Source of the DNA: Bdellovibrio bacteriovorus W
Lineage (GTDB): Bacteria; Bdellovibrionota; Bdellovibrionia; Bdellovibrionales; Bdellovibrionaceae
NCBI GenBank assembly: GCA_000525675.1
Contig: CP002190.1
Coordinates: forward strand, 2,604,001-2,668,000
DNA: 64,000 nt
Reading direction: 5' to 3'
A model generated the notes under the pieces. That model did no database searches. It saw only the letters and a list, made by a program, of their open reading frames with translations, and was not told the origin of the DNA. The translations under genes were made by a program, and so were the position numbers. Positions 33,522 to 41,863 of the stretch are shown in pieces (within the stretch, counting starts at the first letter, position 1; every line of letters begins with the position of its first letter).

Positions 33522-33794
33522 ATGAACAAAGCACAACTCATCGAAAAAATTGCTTCTGAAACAAAAGTATCTAAAGCACAAGTTGAGTCTATCCTTGACT
33601 GCACAGTTGAGAATATCAAAAAAGCAGTTAAAAAAGGTGACGATGTGAAACTTGTTGGTTTCGGTACATTCACTAAAGCGAAGCGTAAAGCTCGCACTGG
33701 TCGCAACCCACAAACTGGTAAAGCGATCAAAATCCCAGCTGCATGGACTCCAAAGTTCCGCGCTGGTGCTGATTTCAAATCAATGGTTAAGTAA
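33522..33794 (+). CDS. hup: DNA-binding protein HU
   Basis: 90 residues, the usual HU length. MNKAQLIEKIASETKVSKAQVESIL is the dimerisation half. VKKGDDVKLVGFGTFTKAKRKARTGRNPQTGKAIKIPAAWTPKF follows, with the DNA-binding beta-arm RNPQTG and its Pro at the tip. It bends and compacts DNA as a dimer. GAGGAG sits seven bases before the ATG. It stands alone with its own terminator. Confidence 0.97.
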   Translation: MNKAQLIEKIASETKVSKAQVESILDCTVENIKKAVKKGDDVKLVGFGTFTKAKRKARTGRNPQTGKAIKIPAAWTPKFRAGADFKSMVK

Positions 33795-33821
33795 TTTTAC
33801 TTAAACCCATGGTTTATAAAG

Positions 33822-33847
33822 GCGCTCCGAAACGGGCGCCTTTTTTA
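33822..33847 (+). terminator. Rho-independent terminator of hup
   Basis: GGCGC and GCGCC with inner CCG/CGG pairing around an AAA loop, followed by T6. Confidence 0.9.
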
Positions 33848-33912
33848 TTTCTAATAACAATTCCTTAAAGTCCCTTCTTCCTTTTTCCATTTCCTAGTAG
33901 TAGCGTTGAGAA

Positions 33913-34902
33913 ATGGCTCAGTTTACTCAGAAAATTAAAAGAATCGGTGTTTTAACAAGTGGTGGCGATGCGCCAGGAATGAATGCGGCAATCCGTGCTG
34001 TTGTTCGTGTGAGTATTGCACAAAATCTTGAAGTCTTCGGCATTCATGGTGGCTACCAAGGGATGATCGAAAACAACATCACTCAACTCCAACTTCGTGA
34101 CATGGCAAACATCATTCAGCGTGGCGGAACGATGTTAAAAACAGCACGCTCGACGGAGTTTACAAAACCCGAAGGCAGAGCCTTAGCTGCGAAAAATCTG
34201 AAAGACCACCAGATCGATGCTTTGGTTTGTATCGGTGGAGATGGTAGCTTCCGTGGTATTCACTCTCTTTGGCTTGAGCATCGCATCCCTGCCGTGGGTG
34301 TTCCCGGAACAATTGATAACGACATTTTCGGAAGCGATAAAACAATCGGTTTTGATACCGCAGTGAATACTGCCCTTGAGGCCATTGATAGAATTCGCGA
34401 CACAGCTGCTTCTCACGATCGCCTCTTCATCGTCGAAGTTATGGGTAAAAACTCTAGCTTTATCGCCGCCCATGTCGGCCTTGCCGGGGGAGCTGAAGAG
34501 ATCTTCACCCCTGATGGCAATACAACTGTGGATCGTGCGATTGACCATATCAAAGAAGGTATTGGCCGTGGAAAAACCAGCAGTATTCTAATTACCGCTG
34601 AAGGACAAAAACCAGGCCGCGCTTACGATCTTGCAGATGCTATTCGTAAAAAATCTGGCATGGACGCGAAGGTTTGCGTTCTTGGGCACCAACAGCGTGG
34701 AGGCTCTCCATCTGCTGCCGATCGCATTCTTGCAAGCCGCATGGGGGCTGCAGGTGTCGATTCCCTTCTGAAGGGTTATTGCGACATCATGATCGGCACT
34801 GAGGGCGAAAAGCTTGTTCAAGTTCCACTGGATCTTGTGACTAAAGAAACTAAAAAATCACAGATAGATTTGATTTCCTTAGCGCATATCTTAGCAACAT
34901 AA
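33913..34902 (+). CDS. pfkA: 6-phosphofructokinase
   Basis: The 329-residue glycolytic enzyme phosphorylates fructose 6-phosphate to the 1,6-bisphosphate. IGVLTSGGDAPGMNAAIRAVV is the nucleotide-binding start, CIGGDGSFRG the second ATP-site motif with Gly and Asp as in ATP-dependent PFK, and PGTIDNDIFGSD holds the catalytic Asp. VEVMGKNSSFIAAHVGLA and VLGHQQRGGSPSAADR complete the sugar-phosphate site. Length matches bacterial PfkA (about 320). The GGDGS text favours ATP over pyrophosphate as donor. It is monocistronic. Confidence 0.95.
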   Translation: MAQFTQKIKRIGVLTSGGDAPGMNAAIRAVVRVSIAQNLEVFGIHGGYQGMIENNITQLQLRDMANIIQRGGTMLKTARSTEFTKPEGRALAAKNLKDHQIDALVCIGGDGSFRGIHSLWLEHRIPAVGVPGTIDNDIFGSDKTIGFDTAVNTALEAIDRIRDTAASHDRLFIVEVMGKNSSFIAAHVGLAGGAEEIFTPDGNTTVDRAIDHIKEGIGRGKTSSILITAEGQKPGRAYDLADAIRKKSGMDAKVCVLGHQQRGGSPSAADRILASRMGAAGVDSLLKGYCDIMIGTEGEKLVQVPLDLVTKETKKSQIDLISLAHILAT

Positions 34903-34941
34903 ACTTCCTGATTTTTACTTGACCTCATCTATGTATAACTC

Positions 34942-34962
34942 AATCCTAGTATTATTAGGATT
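34942..34962 (+). promoter_or_regulatory. Palindromic operator candidate ahead of the liv operon
   Basis: AATCCTA and TAGGATT form a perfect 7-7-7 dyad 24 bases before the livK ATG. TTGACC at 34919 could be the -35 box of the promoter it overlaps. No T tract follows, so it is more likely an operator than a terminator. Confidence 0.45.
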
Positions 34963-34986
34963 TGAGCAAATATAGGTGGGGATCGA

Positions 34987-36108
34987 ATGAGATTTTTTCT
35001 AAAATTACTTCCGGCGCTTTTTCTTTTAACTCTTGGATGTACACAAAATACCAATGAAATTGTCATCGGTGAATTTGACTCCATCACGGGAAGTGACGCC
35101 ACTTTTGGTTTAAGCACAAATAAAGGGGTTCGCCTTGCACTTGATGAAATCAATGCTGCTGGCGGAATCAAGGGTAAGAAGATCAAACTTATCACCTTGG
35201 ATGATCAAGGTAAAAACGAAGAGGCTGCCGCCGCTGCCACTCGCTTGATCACACAAAATAAAGTTGTGGCTATCATTGGCGGAGTTGCCAGTGGCCGCTC
35301 AAAAGCTGCAGCTCCTATTGCTCAGACTCATAAAGTTCCTTTTATCTCTCCGGCATCTACAAATCCTGACGTCACGGCTATTGGTGATTATATTTTCCGC
35401 GTGTGCTTTATCGATCCCTTTCAAGGTTTCGTGATGGCAAAGTTTGCAACGGAAAATTTGAAAGTCAAAAAGGCTGCTATTTTACGTGACGTGAAAAATG
35501 ACTACAGCGTTGGCCTTGCCAATGCCTTTGAAAAAGAATTCAAAGCACGCGGCGGAGAAATCGTTTCCGATCTTAGCTACCAAGCAGGAGATATTGATTT
35601 TAAAGCTCAACTGACACAGATCCGCTCTAAAAACCCAGAAGCGCTTTATATCCCTGGATACTACACAGAAGTCGGACTGATTGCACAACAAGCTCGTCAG
35701 TTGGGAATTAAAGTTCCACTAATGGGTGGAGACGGATGGGATAGTGATAAGCTTTCTGAAATCGGAAAAGATGCCGTGAATGGCAGTTACTACTCGAACC
35801 ACTATACTGTTGAATCAACAGAACCTGTGGTGACTGAGTTTATTAAGAAATTCAAAGCGCAATACAATGAATCTCCAAATGCCTTCTCAGCTCTTGGCTA
35901 TGATGCTGCTAAAATTCTATTTGCTGCCATGGAAAGAGCACCAGAGCTTACAAGCAAAGAGATTCGCAACGAAGTTGCAAAGACTCGTGATTTCCCTGGG
36001 GTAACGGGTAAAATCACTTTAAATGACAAACGCGATGCTGAAAAAAGTGCCGTGATCATTCAAGTCGAAGGCAATAACAGAAAATATATTTCGACTGTTT
36101 CCCCTTAA
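34987..36108 (+). CDS. livK: Branched-chain amino-acid ABC transporter, substrate-binding lipoprotein
   Basis: 373 residues, periplasmic binding protein type 1 (LivJ/LivK). The signal FLLTLGCTQN has a good lipobox, so it is anchored although most LivK are soluble. IVIGEFDSITGSDATFGLSTNKGVRLALDEINAAGGIKGKKI is the standard start, followed by AIIGGVASGRSKAAAPIA and VPFISPASTNPDVT. It delivers Leu, Ile or Val, or another amino acid, to LivHM. It is the first gene of a five-gene operon. Confidence 0.92.
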   Translation: MRFFLKLLPALFLLTLGCTQNTNEIVIGEFDSITGSDATFGLSTNKGVRLALDEINAAGGIKGKKIKLITLDDQGKNEEAAAAATRLITQNKVVAIIGGVASGRSKAAAPIAQTHKVPFISPASTNPDVTAIGDYIFRVCFIDPFQGFVMAKFATENLKVKKAAILRDVKNDYSVGLANAFEKEFKARGGEIVSDLSYQAGDIDFKAQLTQIRSKNPEALYIPGYYTEVGLIAQQARQLGIKVPLMGGDGWDSDKLSEIGKDAVNGSYYSNHYTVESTEPVVTEFIKKFKAQYNESPNAFSALGYDAAKILFAAMERAPELTSKEIRNEVAKTRDFPGVTGKITLNDKRDAEKSAVIIQVEGNNRKYISTVSP

Positions 36109-36117
36109 GGAGCCTTC

Positions 36118-37020
36118 ATGCAGGATTTCTTACAGCATCTCGTCAATGGCCTTAGTTTAGGTTCAATCTATGCACTGATCGCCCTTGGCTATACGATGGT
36201 GTACGGAATCCTGAAGATGATTAACTTCGCACACTCCGATGTTTATATGATCGGAGCCTTCGCCGCCTACTATGCGGCTCGCCTTTTTGGCATTGAAGCT
36301 CAACCCGGAATTGCAAGTCTTCTGATTCTTCTTTTAGTCGCGATGATGACATGCGCTTTTTTAGGTCTTGTCATCGAACGCTTTGCTTACCGCCCTTTAC
36401 GCAACTCTCCGAAACTCAATGTTCTCATCACAGCCATTGGTGTCAGTCTTTTCTTAGAACACTCAGGGCAAGCGGTTTTTGGAGCTGATCCAAAAGTCTT
36501 TCCAGAAGTAATGAAAGACTCTGTTTTAGTTTCGGTTGCTGGAATTGATATTAAAACATTTGATATCACAGTTCTTGTGGTGAGTGTCTTGGCAATGCTG
36601 GGTCTACAATTTTTAATTCATAAAACCAAAACCGGAAAAGCGATGCGCGCGGTAAGTAGCAACGCCAATGTCGCAAGTCTTCTTGGTATCAGTCCTAATA
36701 AAATTATCGCCTTCACTTTTATTGTGGGTTCAGCTCTGGCTGGAGTTGGTAGTGTCCTTGTCGGCATGAAATATCCAAAGATTGATCCCCTTATGGGTAT
36801 GATGATTGGCCTTAAAGCCTTCGTCGCTGCTGTCCTTGGAGGGATCGGCAATGTGGGTGGCGCCGTTGTGGGTGCCCTGATCATGGGGCTCTCTGAAGAA
36901 ATCGTCGTGGCCTATTTGTCTAGCACTTATCGCGATGCCTTGGCCTTCGGAATTTTGATTCTGATTTTAATTATTAAGCCCACAGGTCTTTTCGGTAAGA
37001 ACACAACGGAGAAGGTGTAA
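36118..37020 (+). CDS. livH: Branched-chain amino-acid ABC permease LivH
   Basis: The 300-residue integral membrane protein has about eight helices and opens with LVNGLSLGSIYALIALGYTMVYGILKMINFAHSD, the strongly conserved LivH start. RAVSSNANVASLLGISPNKII is the cytoplasmic EAA-like loop contacting the ATPases. Its last base is shared with livM (TAATG), so translation is coupled. Confidence 0.94.
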   Translation: MQDFLQHLVNGLSLGSIYALIALGYTMVYGILKMINFAHSDVYMIGAFAAYYAARLFGIEAQPGIASLLILLLVAMMTCAFLGLVIERFAYRPLRNSPKLNVLITAIGVSLFLEHSGQAVFGADPKVFPEVMKDSVLVSVAGIDIKTFDITVLVVSVLAMLGLQFLIHKTKTGKAMRAVSSNANVASLLGISPNKIIAFTFIVGSALAGVGSVLVGMKYPKIDPLMGMMIGLKAFVAAVLGGIGNVGGAVVGALIMGLSEEIVVAYLSSTYRDALAFGILILILIIKPTGLFGKNTTEKV

Positions 37021-37988
37021 TGAAAGCTTTCAAACTTCCCTTCCTCGTACTGCTGGGACTGGTTCTTTTAGGGGTGGTGTTTAACTTCGCAGTGAATCCC
37101 TATATCCAACTCATCGTTTTATTTGCTGTCATGAACACTATTCTTTCAATGAGCTTAAACTTAGTGAATGGATATACGGGCCAGTTCTCTTTAGGCCATG
37201 CTGGTTTCATGGCTATCGGAGCTTACTTTGCGGCCTATGCAAATACTCATTGGATGATCTTTCCACAAAGCTTGCGCATTTTAGATTTTTTTATCTACGC
37301 CTGCCTTTCTGGTGTACTAGCCGGTTTTGCGGGTTTGCTTGTTGGTATTCCCTCTTTACGTCTTCGTGGTGATTACCTTGCGATAGTCACCCTTGGCTTT
37401 GGCGAAATCGTTCGAGCGATCTTGCTGAACGTAGATACCCTTGGCGGACCACGAGGTTACGCCGGGATTCCAGGGTTTAATTCATTTATTGAATCCTTTG
37501 CCTTTGCCTCTTTCTGGGCCGTGATTTGTTTTTTCACTATCTGGCGTCTTTTACATTCGAAATATGGCAGAGCTTTTCAAAGTGTTAAAGAAGATGAAAT
37601 TGCCGCAGAGTCCGTTGGCATTAACACAACAATGGCAAAGGTCCGCTCATTTGTGATCTCTAGTTTTTTTGCAGGCGTCGCCGGAGCCCTCTTTGCTCAC
37701 TTTACAAATTATATAAGCCCCTCTTCGTTCACCTTCTTGCAGAGTGTGAACGCCGTGATTATGGTGGTATTAGGTGGAATGGGCTCCATGTCAGGCTCGA
37801 TTATCGCCGCCATTATCGTGACCGCGATCCCCGAACTTCTTCGTCCTTTACAAGAGGTCACCGGTGTCGAGTTAAGAATGGTTATCTATTCTTTAATGCT
37901 TGTTCTGATTATGATTCTTCGTCCACAAGGTATTTTTGGAAATCGCGAAATCACTGACTTCTGGAGAAAATATGTCCGTCGTTCTTGA
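37020..37988 (+). CDS. livM: Branched-chain amino-acid ABC permease LivM
   Basis: 322 residues. SMSLNLVNGYTGQFSLGHAGFMAIGAYFAAY is the LivM signature and GRAFQSVKEDEIAAESVGINTTMAKV the ATPase-contact loop. It pairs with LivH to form the membrane pore. The livG start at 37972 lies within its last codons. Confidence 0.94.
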   Translation: MKAFKLPFLVLLGLVLLGVVFNFAVNPYIQLIVLFAVMNTILSMSLNLVNGYTGQFSLGHAGFMAIGAYFAAYANTHWMIFPQSLRILDFFIYACLSGVLAGFAGLLVGIPSLRLRGDYLAIVTLGFGEIVRAILLNVDTLGGPRGYAGIPGFNSFIESFAFASFWAVICFFTIWRLLHSKYGRAFQSVKEDEIAAESVGINTTMAKVRSFVISSFFAGVAGALFAHFTNYISPSSFTFLQSVNAVIMVVLGGMGSMSGSIIAAIIVTAIPELLRPLQEVTGVELRMVIYSLMLVLIMILRPQGIFGNREITDFWRKYVRRS

Positions 37989-38757
37989 GACTAAAAATGT
38001 CACGATGCGATTCGGCGGGCTCAAGGCAGTTTCAAACCTTGATATCGTACTTCATGAAAATGAACTTGCCGGATTGATTGGTCCTAACGGCGCAGGAAAG
38101 ACCACAGTCTTTAATCTGCTAACAGGAATCTATCAACCCACAGAGGGAGATATCTTACTTTCTGGTACAAGTCTTCAGCGCAAGAAGCCCTATCAAATCA
38201 ATCAATCTGGAGTCAGCCGAACCTTTCAGAACATTCGTCTTTTTAAAGAGATGAGCGTTTTGGACAACGTTCTGATTGCAGGGGCTCCTCGTTTAGAATA
38301 TTCATTCTTTGCCCCCCTGCTTCGTACAAAAAAATTTGAAAGTGCCGAAAAAAATCTTAACGACAAAGCCATGCAGCTTTTAGAGATTTTTAAACTTCAA
38401 GATAAGGCCCATAAAAGATCTGACTCTTTATCTTACGGTGAACAGCGTCGTCTTGAAATCGTTCGCTGCCTAGCAACCAATCCCAAAATTCTTTTACTCG
38501 ATGAGCCTGCCGCAGGAATGAATCATTCCGAAACGCACTCTTTGATGGAAACGATTTCAAAGATTCGCAAAGAATTTAATCTCAGTATTCTTTTAATTGA
38601 GCACGACATGAAACTTGTCATGGGTATTTGTGAAAAAATATTCGTCCTCGATCATGGAACCAAGATCGCGGAAGGAAAACCTGAAGAGATTCAGAAGTGT
38701 CCTAAAGTTATCGCCGCCTATCTAGGAACAACGCCTGATCAAGAGGGGCTGTCATGA
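37972..38757 (+). CDS. livG: Branched-chain amino-acid ABC ATPase LivG
   Basis: 261 residues from ATG 37972, which has GGAG six bases upstream; the earlier in-frame start at 37936 has none. Walker A is GPNGAGKTT, the signature LSYGEQRRLEIVRCLA, Walker B ILLLDEPAAGMNHSE and the H loop IEHDMKLVM. VSRTFQNIRLFKEMSVLDNVLIA is the LivG-type Q loop. It overlaps livF by four bases. Confidence 0.94.
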   Translation: MSVVLETKNVTMRFGGLKAVSNLDIVLHENELAGLIGPNGAGKTTVFNLLTGIYQPTEGDILLSGTSLQRKKPYQINQSGVSRTFQNIRLFKEMSVLDNVLIAGAPRLEYSFFAPLLRTKKFESAEKNLNDKAMQLLEIFKLQDKAHKRSDSLSYGEQRRLEIVRCLATNPKILLLDEPAAGMNHSETHSLMETISKIRKEFNLSILLIEHDMKLVMGICEKIFVLDHGTKIAEGKPEEIQKCPKVIAAYLGTTPDQEGLS

Positions 38758-39461
38758 ATATCTTAAAAGTTGAGAACCTCAATGTGTTTTATGGAGCTAT
38801 TCACGCCATCAAAGGAATTTCCTTTGAAGTTAATAAAGGAGAGACCGTCTCTTTGATTGGCACCAATGGAGCTGGCAAGACCACGACGCTGAAAGCCATC
38901 TCGGGGCTTCTCCCCTCCCAAGGTGAGATTTCATTTATGGGGAAAAACCTCTCAGGCCTCACTCCATTTGCAAGAGCGCGTTTAGGCATTGCCCACTCTC
39001 CCGAAGGGCGTGGAGTTTTTGCCGAAATGTCTGTCCTTGAAAACTTAGAGCTGGGTGCTTATACAAAGAAAAATAAATCTGAAATCGCAGCCGACCTTGA
39101 AATGTGTTTTTCTCTTTTTCCTCGTTTGAAAGAGCGTAGTAAACAAGCTGCAGGCACTCTTTCTGGGGGTGAACAGCAAATGCTTGCGATCAGCCGCGCT
39201 TTGATGATTCGTCCTGAGCTCCTCATCCTCGATGAGCCTTCGTTGGGACTTGCACCTATTATTGTTCAACAGATTTTTTCAATCATTGCGGACCTGAATA
39301 AAAAAGGAATGACTATTTTACTCGTGGAACAAAACGCGAACATGGCTTTGAAATATTCAGACCGTGCCTATGTTTTAGAAACGGGAAATATTCTTCTTTC
39401 AAATGATTCAAAAAATCTTCTCAACGATGAGCAAATTAAAAGATCCTATTTAGGATTTTAG
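38754..39461 (+). CDS. livF: Branched-chain amino-acid ABC ATPase LivF
   Basis: 235 residues. Walker A is GTNGAGKTT, the signature LSGGEQQMLAISRALM and Walker B LLILDEPSLGLAP. GIAHSPEGRGVFAEMSVLENLELGAY is diagnostic for LivF. Last gene of the liv operon; it overlaps the convergent kinase gene by four bases, leaving no terminator space. Confidence 0.94.
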   Translation: MNILKVENLNVFYGAIHAIKGISFEVNKGETVSLIGTNGAGKTTTLKAISGLLPSQGEISFMGKNLSGLTPFARARLGIAHSPEGRGVFAEMSVLENLELGAYTKKNKSEIAADLEMCFSLFPRLKERSKQAAGTLSGGEQQMLAISRALMIRPELLILDEPSLGLAPIIVQQIFSIIADLNKKGMTILLVEQNANMALKYSDRAYVLETGNILLSNDSKNLLNDEQIKRSYLGF

Positions 39462-40807
39462 TCTTCTTCAAGATTGGGAAAATCAAAACGCACAAGAGTT
39501 CCACTCTGTACTTTGACTTCCCAATCCCAAGAATAAAGATCACAAATCGAACGCACCCAAGCTAAGCCTAAACCTACACCGCGTACTTTACGATTCTCTC
39601 CTTTGTTAAAAGGAGAGCCAATCTTAGCCAGAACCTCTGGGGGAATACCAACGCCCCGATCTTCAATCTTTAAATATCGAGGACCGTAAGAAATAGAAAC
39701 CATACCGTCGGAATACTTTAATGAGTTTCCGATAATGTTTTCTAAAGCTTGCTCTAGGTGTAGGGGATTCGCGACAACTGAAAAACTATTTCCTTCGGCA
39801 AAAACCTCTATCCGCTCGCCGTAAACTTTAACCAAACCACCGATAACTTTATCAATTGTGGCTTTGAGATCATTCACATAGAGATCTCCAGTTTTCTTTT
39901 GAGAAATCAAATCCCCCCAATCAAGGAAGCTTGAAATCGTGTGTGAAATTTTACTAATACTACCTTCAACCGCTTCTGTTTTATCCGGAGAAACTTTATA
40001 GTCCCTAGAGATCATCTCAAGGTCCCGAGTAAGAATAGTGAGAGGAGTCTTTAGCTCGTGCGCCATTTGAAAAGACCATGAACGCATAAAACGATGGGTC
40101 GTATTTAGCTTTTCTACGAGTTGATGGATCGCTAACAACAAGCCCTGAAGTTCTTCAGTTTTGCCTTGGCGATGAATCTTGGCAAAGTCAATCCCTTGGA
40201 GCTCTGGAATTTCGACGTTGCTTTCAAGAGAATTTGAAACTTCAGACAAGTAACTTGAAAGTCTTTTGATCGGGCGAAAGAGAGAGGCCGAAAGTGCCCA
40301 AGTCAAAATCAAGATAACTAATAAAATGGCACTGATCACCCAAAGCATCCGCGGACTGATGTATGCTAAGGATTCAATACTCGTACTTTGAATCGCTCCA
40401 ACTTGTAATATGCGATTTGGATATTTCGGCAGCTTCAAATTTAAAACACGGATGAAATGCTTACCCGAAGTGATCGTAATCCACTTGGGATCGACCGGCA
40501 GTGTAACTTCTAATAAAGAAATATTTTGAGTTTCAAAAAGAACTTCACCTTCGCTTGTGCGCACAACAAAAAACTTCCCAAGGCGATCCGGACCTAACTC
40601 ATCAGAGATGAGAATTTCAGTTTCTTCATCATCGAAGTTTTTTATTTCTGAAAGTTTGGAATCAATAATAGCTGTTGCTGCTAAGCGGATTTGCTCATCG
40701 AGATTATTCATTCGTTCGGATCTAAAATAAGCCAATAAAATGGCTGATACCGAAAGGACTGATGCGACGATGGCTAAGAATGAAATGAAGAAATACTTAG
40801 ACCTCAA
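39458..40807 (-). CDS. Sensor histidine kinase (OmpR-type partner)
   Basis: 449 residues with transmembrane helices at about 5-27 and 157-178 enclosing a periplasmic sensor of about 130 residues. A HAMP-like linker follows, then the His box MAHELKTPLTIL, N box LENIIGNSLKYS, G1 IEDRGVGIP and G2 GVGLGLAWVRSI. It overlaps its response regulator gene by 11 bases. The signal is unknown. Confidence 0.92.
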   Translation of the reverse strand: MRSKYFFISFLAIVASVLSVSAILLAYFRSERMNNLDEQIRLAATAIIDSKLSEIKNFDDEETEILISDELGPDRLGKFFVVRTSEGEVLFETQNISLLEVTLPVDPKWITITSGKHFIRVLNLKLPKYPNRILQVGAIQSTSIESLAYISPRMLWVISAILLVILILTWALSASLFRPIKRLSSYLSEVSNSLESNVEIPELQGIDFAKIHRQGKTEELQGLLLAIHQLVEKLNTTHRFMRSWSFQMAHELKTPLTILTRDLEMISRDYKVSPDKTEAVEGSISKISHTISSFLDWGDLISQKKTGDLYVNDLKATIDKVIGGLVKVYGERIEVFAEGNSFSVVANPLHLEQALENIIGNSLKYSDGMVSISYGPRYLKIEDRGVGIPPEVLAKIGSPFNKGENRKVRGVGLGLAWVRSICDLYSWDWEVKVQSGTLVRFDFPNLEED

Positions 40808-41477
40808 ACCAATACCCTACATTTCTAATGTTTTTTATTTTTATACTCGCACCAGAGGCTTCAAGCTTACGACGAAGATTGTTCATCGTCGCCTCCACCA
40901 CTTTAGACTCTACCTCGGCACTAGATTTCCACACTTCACGCATGAGCGAATCTTTAGGGAAGATCTTTCCAGGATTTGAGGCAAAAAGAAAAAGTAGTTG
41001 AAACTCTTTATGCGAGAGCAATAAGCTTTCTTTGTCCTCAACCAGAACAGTGCGATCTATCATCTGCAACGTTAGGTTCCCTGCTTTTAGAACATCCGAG
41101 GGAACGTAAACCTGATCACGCCTCATTAGGACATTAAGACGCGCGACTAACTCCACAGCAGAAAATGGCTTTGCTAAATAGTCATCGGCACCACAGTTTA
41201 GAGCTTTGGCTTTTTCTAAAGCTGTATCCACCGCAGAGACCACAAGGATACGGACTCCATCAAATGTCGCCTTAATTTTTTGAATCAAATCAATGGAGTC
41301 TCTGCCACCCAAAATACGATCCAAAACGATCACCTTAGGATAGAAACTTTTGGTCTTTAAAAAACTATCAAGCCCCTCAAACGAAGAAAGCGTTTTCACT
41401 GTGAACCCGTTTTCTTCCACTAGGAGGGATACTTTCTTTAAAATTTCTGGCTCATCGTCCACAATTAAAACATTCAT
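40797..41477 (-). CDS. OmpR/PhoB-family response regulator
   Basis: 226 residues: receiver (LIVDDEPEIL, acceptor Asp in VIVLDRILGG, Lys in LAKPF) and winged-helix DNA-binding domain (LLSHKEFQLLFLFASNPGKIF to VEATMNNLRRKL to NVGYWFEV). It is the first gene of the pair with the downstream kinase, and divergent from the small secreted protein at 41617. Confidence 0.93.
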   Translation of the reverse strand: MNVLIVDDEPEILKKVSLLVEENGFTVKTLSSFEGLDSFLKTKSFYPKVIVLDRILGGRDSIDLIQKIKATFDGVRILVVSAVDTALEKAKALNCGADDYLAKPFSAVELVARLNVLMRRDQVYVPSDVLKAGNLTLQMIDRTVLVEDKESLLLSHKEFQLLFLFASNPGKIFPKDSLMREVWKSSAEVESKVVEATMNNLRRKLEASGASIKIKNIRNVGYWFEV

Positions 41478-41563
41478 CCAGATAAAGATGTCATCTAAGG
41501 CACGGAAATTCCACTCATTTTCTAAAACTTCGCCAAAAATAAAAGATTTTTTACCCTCAGCAA

Positions 41564-41591
41564 TTGCCGAATTTTTCTAAAAAAATATCCT
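41564..41591 (+). promoter_or_regulatory. Sigma-70-type promoter of the small secreted protein
   Basis: TTGCCG and TATCCT are 16 bases apart, ending 25 bases before the ATG at 41617. Confidence 0.5.
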
Positions 41592-41616
41592 ATGGATGTG
41601 AACAAAAGGAGAGAAC

Positions 41617-41793
41617 ATGCGTTCTTTATTAGTATTAATGTTAGCCCTAGTAATCGTTTCCCCATCGGCATTTGCACAAAAAGGCCAAGGTAAGAAACTT
41701 GCTAAAATGTGCAGAGAAGAGAATCCAAATGCTTCTAAAGCAGAGCTTAAGAAGTGTGTAAAGGCGAAAGCTAAAGCTGCAAAAGCTGGCTAA
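41617..41793 (+). CDS. Small secreted Lys/Ala-rich protein, PsiF-like
   Basis: 58 residues, preceded by AAAGGAGAG and a plausible promoter, and followed by a terminator, so it is a complete small gene. Residues 1-20 (MRSLLVLMLALVIVSPSAFA) form a clear signal peptide. The mature 38 residues read QKGQGKKLAKMCREENPN, then SKAELKKCVKAKAKAAKAG, with two Cys spaced like the PsiF repeat (a phosphate-starvation periplasmic protein). The similarity is short and the link to phosphate is a guess. It sits between two divergent or flanking two-component systems. Confidence 0.75.
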   Translation: MRSLLVLMLALVIVSPSAFAQKGQGKKLAKMCREENPNASKAELKKCVKAKAKAAKAG

Positions 41794-41833
41794 GCATCCC
41801 TCCCGTTCTAACTCGACATTAGAATCAAGGGCG

Positions 41834-41863
41834 AAAGGCTTCTCTTGTAGAGAAGCCTTTTTT
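41834..41863 (+). terminator. Rho-independent terminator
   Basis: GGCTTCTC-TTGTA-GAGAAGCC followed by T6, 40 bases after the small secreted protein. Its T run touches the stop of the convergent kinase gene. Confidence 0.9.
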
